From: Gemmiger_A avium | Lineage (GTDB): Bacteria > Bacillota > Clostridia > Oscillospirales > Ruminococcaceae | Length of the DNA: 7,982 nt | Reading direction: 5' to 3' | NCBI GenBank assembly: GCA_019114585.1 | Contig: DXFE01000082.1 | Coordinates: forward strand, 1-7,982 | Part shown: in pieces, positions 5,698 to 7,982 of the stretch | How the letters are laid out: the number at the start of each line of letters is the position of its first letter | How positions within the stretch are numbered: the stretch's first letter is position 1 | Position numbers and translations under genes: made by a program | Notes under the pieces: generated by a model | What the model saw: the letters and a program-made list of their open reading frames with translations, nothing else | Database searches by the model: none | Told to the model about the DNA's origin: nothing

Positions 5698-7982
5698 CAC
5701 AATTCCCCCTCTTTCTGAATCGTAAAGTTCAGGGTTACCGGCTCTATCCCGGCAGCTTGTAAGGTCAGGGTCGCCTGCCCCGCCTGGCCCAGCGTGCGCA
5801 GATAGGTTCCGGTCATACCGCCCTCCAGCGGAAGCGCCGACGGGCCAATCAGTTCCGCGTCCCCCTCCACCGTCAGGGTCACGGCCCGGCTGGCAAAAGG
5901 TGCCAGACAGCCATTCTGATCCACCGCCCGGATACGTACGGTAGCCATGTCCCAGGTATTTCGCTCGGTCAGGACCTGGGTATCCGCGCGAACTTCCAGC
6001 CGGATTCGCTGCACCGGTTCCCGCACCTGCTGCGCAACCGGCTGACCATTCCGGATTGCTTCAAACCGCCAGCTGGTAGCAATTTCGCCCCAGCCGGCCA
6101 CGTATTTGCCAAACAGGTCCACCGCCTGCTGATAGGTAAGCCGGTTTATCAGCATGAGTTTAGCCGCCAGCAGCAGAATCCGCGGCGGCAGTGCGCCGGT
6201 TCCATATTTGGCCGCCGCCAGCAAACACTGCCGAAGCTGCTTGGCCACCGAGGGAGAAAAACCTTCTTTTTCCTCCAGCAGGCTGCCGATCCGGTCGTCA
6301 ATCGGGATGGGTGGATGCTTCATATGCGGGTATTCTTTCCCGGGGAAAAACTCCCGCACAAACTCTCCGTTCTTGTACAGGCGAATCGAATCCGCATTGG
6401 TAAACGCGTATATGGTTCCCAGATCCCCGGCCGGATGTTCCCCGATATCCATGGTGCTGCTGATTTCCAGAACGGTATCCCTCCTCCCCTCTGCGGCGTA
6501 TACCGCCGCGGCGGGTTTCGGATTCCGGAACATGTCCAGAACGCCATGGTAGCATACCCGGTCACCGCTGCCGAAGTCCTGGTGCGTGTTATAGTCAAAC
6601 ATGCACCAGCCAAAACAGCCGGCAATATCCGTCTGTGCCGCTACGGCATCCAGCACACGGGCGTGACGCAGGGCATGCTCCAGCCGTTTGCCTTCCCAGT
6701 CCCCGCTCTTGGTGGGGAACATGTGTCCGTTGTATTCCGAAACCAGATACCCTTTGCTTGTATCCGGCGTAACCTTTCGTTTTGGATCACAGCCCCTGTT
6801 TGTGCCGTTGTGGACGAAATCGTTATAGGTATATACATCCTCCAGCAGATGGCTTTTGGGAAAATTGCGCACGCCGCCGGTGGGGCGGGTGGGATCCAGC
6901 TGATGGGCCATCGCGTTGGTACGCTGATAAAAGGCATCGTCATCGGCGCTTTCGTTGATCCGGACACCCCACAAAAAGATACTGGGATGATTGCGATACT
7001 GCAGCACCATCTCTTTTACATTCTCGATCGCCTGATCTTTCCAGGCCTCGTTCCCGATATACTGCCAGCCCGGAATCTCTGTAAAGACCAGCAGCCCCAG
7101 CTCATCGCACCGGTCCAGGAAAGCATGGCTTTGCGGGTAGTGGCTGGTACGCACGGCGTTGCAGCCCAGTTCATATTTCAGGATCTCTGCGTCCAGCGCC
7201 TGCGCGCGATCCGGTACCGCATAGCCCATATACGGCCAGCTTTGGTGACGGTCCAGACCGCGCAGTTTGATTTTCTTCCCATTGAGATACAGGCCGTCTG
7301 CCCGGAAATCCACCGTGCGAAAACCAAACCGCACCGTCTGCTCATCCATCAGGCGATTGTCGCGCCACAGTTCCAGTCTGGCCGTACACAGACGCGGCGC
7401 ATCCGTGCTCCAGAGCGGTACGTTTGGAAAGGAGACGGTAAGGGAAGGAACAAAGGGCTGTTCCGTTTTCCAGAGTTCTGCGCCGTGATCGTCAGTTACC
7501 CGGACCCGGAGCGTACAGCCATCCGCATCCGCTGCTTCGGACGACACGGAAAACACGCCGTCCGCACTGCCATTCACAAACACATTCTCCAGCATGGCAG
7601 GACCGCGCACCTCCAGCGTTATCTCTCGGTACAGGCCGCCGAAGGTCATATAGTCGATTGCTTTGCCGAAAGGCGGAATGTTCAGTGTTTCCCGGCTGTC
7701 TACCCGCACCAGAATAAGGTTTTTTTCTTCAAATCGAAGGTGGTCTGTTAAGTCTACCGTGAACGCCGTGTATCCGCAGGAGTGGGTGTACAGGGAAACG
7801 CCATTCAGGAACACCTCTGCCTGATGAGCTGCTGCGCCAAAACGAAGTTGTACCCGACGCCCCCGCCAGGCAGCCGGTGGTGTAAGAATGTGCAGATAGG
7901 CACTCTCCTGCTGGTAATCCTCTTCCGGGGAGTAGTTCGCCTGCAACATTGTAGTGGTATGCGGAATACGGACAACCTCCAG
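5697..7982 (-). CDS. Beta-galactosidase, glycoside hydrolase family 2 (5' end outside window)
   Basis: The frame stays open to the window edge. Eleven codons before the first ATG (7949) encode LEVVRIPHTTT, which fits the conserved V-x-(L/I)-P-H stretch of the GH2 N-terminal domain, so the true start lies beyond 7982 and the ATG at 7949 is internal. 761 residues are visible. Counting from that Met, the order is: sugar-binding jelly roll (to about 115), Ig-like domain (about 118-210), TIM barrel (about 217-485), a DUF4982-like strand region (about 505-540), a helical segment (about 545-625) and a C-terminal Ig-like domain (about 645-748). RTSHYP (267-272) is a family motif. The acid/base is E333 in RINESADDD and the nucleophile is E405 in LVSEYNGH. 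The NxK carboxylate-reading motif of beta-glucuronidases is not seen, so beta-galactosidase fits better. A secretion signal cannot be judged because the N-terminus is missing. It is the first visible gene of the operon. Confidence 0.93.
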   Translation of the reverse strand: MEVVRIPHTTTMLQANYSPEEDYQQESAYLHILTPPAAWRGRRVQLRFGAAAHQAEVFLNGVSLYTHSCGYTAFTVDLTDHLRFEEKNLILVRVDSRETLNIPPFGKAIDYMTFGGLYREITLEVRGPAMLENVFVNGSADGVFSVSSEAADADGCTLRVRVTDDHGAELWKTEQPFVPSLTVSFPNVPLWSTDAPRLCTARLELWRDNRLMDEQTVRFGFRTVDFRADGLYLNGKKIKLRGLDRHQSWPYMGYAVPDRAQALDAEILKYELGCNAVRTSHYPQSHAFLDRCDELGLLVFTEIPGWQYIGNEAWKDQAIENVKEMVLQYRNHPSIFLWGVRINESADDDAFYQRTNAMAHQLDPTRPTGGVRNFPKSHLLEDVYTYNDFVHNGTNRGCDPKRKVTPDTSKGYLVSEYNGHMFPTKSGDWEGKRLEHALRHARVLDAVAAQTDIAGCFGWCMFDYNTHQDFGSGDRVCYHGVLDMFRNPKPAAAVYAAEGRRDTVLEISSTMDIGEHPAGDLGTIYAFTNADSIRLYKNGEFVREFFPGKEYPHMKHPPIPIDDRIGSLLEEKEGFSPSVAKQLRQCLLAAAKYGTGALPPRILLLAAKLMLINRLTYQQAVDLFGKYVAGWGEIATSWRFEAIRNGQPVAQQVREPVQRIRLEVRADTQVLTERNTWDMATVRIRAVDQNGCLAPFASRAVTLTVEGDAELIGPSALPLEGGMTGTYLRTLGQAGQATLTLQAAGIEPVTLNFTIQKEGEL
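5705..5712 (-). promoter_or_regulatory. Ribosome binding site that decides the symporter start
   Basis: AGAGGGGG on the minus strand, inside the last codons of the GH2 gene. It is seven nt before ATG (5697) and four nt before GTG (5700), so it favours the ATG. The GH2 stop TGA (5699-5697) shares one base with this ATG (TGATG), which suits ribosome reinitiation. Confidence 0.7.

Noticed and set aside
6315..7751. Very long open frame (478 codons) on the + strand opposite the GH2 gene
   Set aside because: No recognisable domain or ribosome binding site, and the opposite strand carries clear GH2 catalytic motifs; antisense shadow.
5697..7982. Assignment of the GH2 enzyme as a beta-glucuronidase
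   Set aside because: The NxK motif that reads the uronic acid carboxylate is absent; the matching region reads GDRVCYHGVLD, and the neighbours are galactoside genes.
1..7982. CRISPR array, insertion sequence, phage or attachment-site duplication
   Set aside because: No spaced direct repeats, transposase or integrase motifs, and no second copy of the tRNA 3' end were found by eye in the window.

Overview
This is a GC-rich chromosomal segment. It most likely comes from a high-GC member of the Firmicutes, for example a gut Clostridia/Oscillospirales type. That placement is an inference from the strong AGGAGG-like ribosome binding sites, the Clostridium-like chloramphenicol acetyltransferase homologue, the extended -10 promoter and the polysaccharide-style galactoside operon. 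No phylogenetic marker other than one tRNA is present, so the taxon is not fixed.

Left part, + strand (1-1992): a tRNA-Ala(CGC) with encoded CCA is followed directly by a perfect 14-bp hairpin. A complete CatA-type acetyltransferase gene begins only 27 nt after the hairpin. A 183-nt intergenic region then carries an inverted repeat and a good sigma-A type promoter for a CaCA-family cation antiporter. The antiporter ends at a strong bidirectional terminator.

Right part, - strand (1991-7982): a tightly overlapping leftward operon. In transcription order it encodes a GH2 beta-galactosidase (5' end cut by the window edge), a MelB-like GPH-family cation:galactoside symporter, and a GH36 alpha-galactosidase. 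The GH2 stop overlaps the symporter start, and the symporter stop overlaps the alpha-galactosidase start (ATGA), so the three are very probably transcribed together and translationally coupled. The symporter keeps the sugar- and cation-binding residues of MelB at nearly identical positions. The simplest reading is a galactoside utilisation unit: the symporter imports small alpha- and/or beta-galactosides, and the two hydrolases release galactose inside the cell. The promoter and any regulator lie beyond position 7982.

No mobile element, CRISPR array, phage gene or clearly new system is seen. The points that deserve a second look are the promoter-poor position of the acetyltransferase gene behind a tRNA terminator, changed ion-ligand positions in the antiporter, a helical segment in the C-terminal half of the GH2 enzyme, and a stop codon that lies inside the shared terminator.
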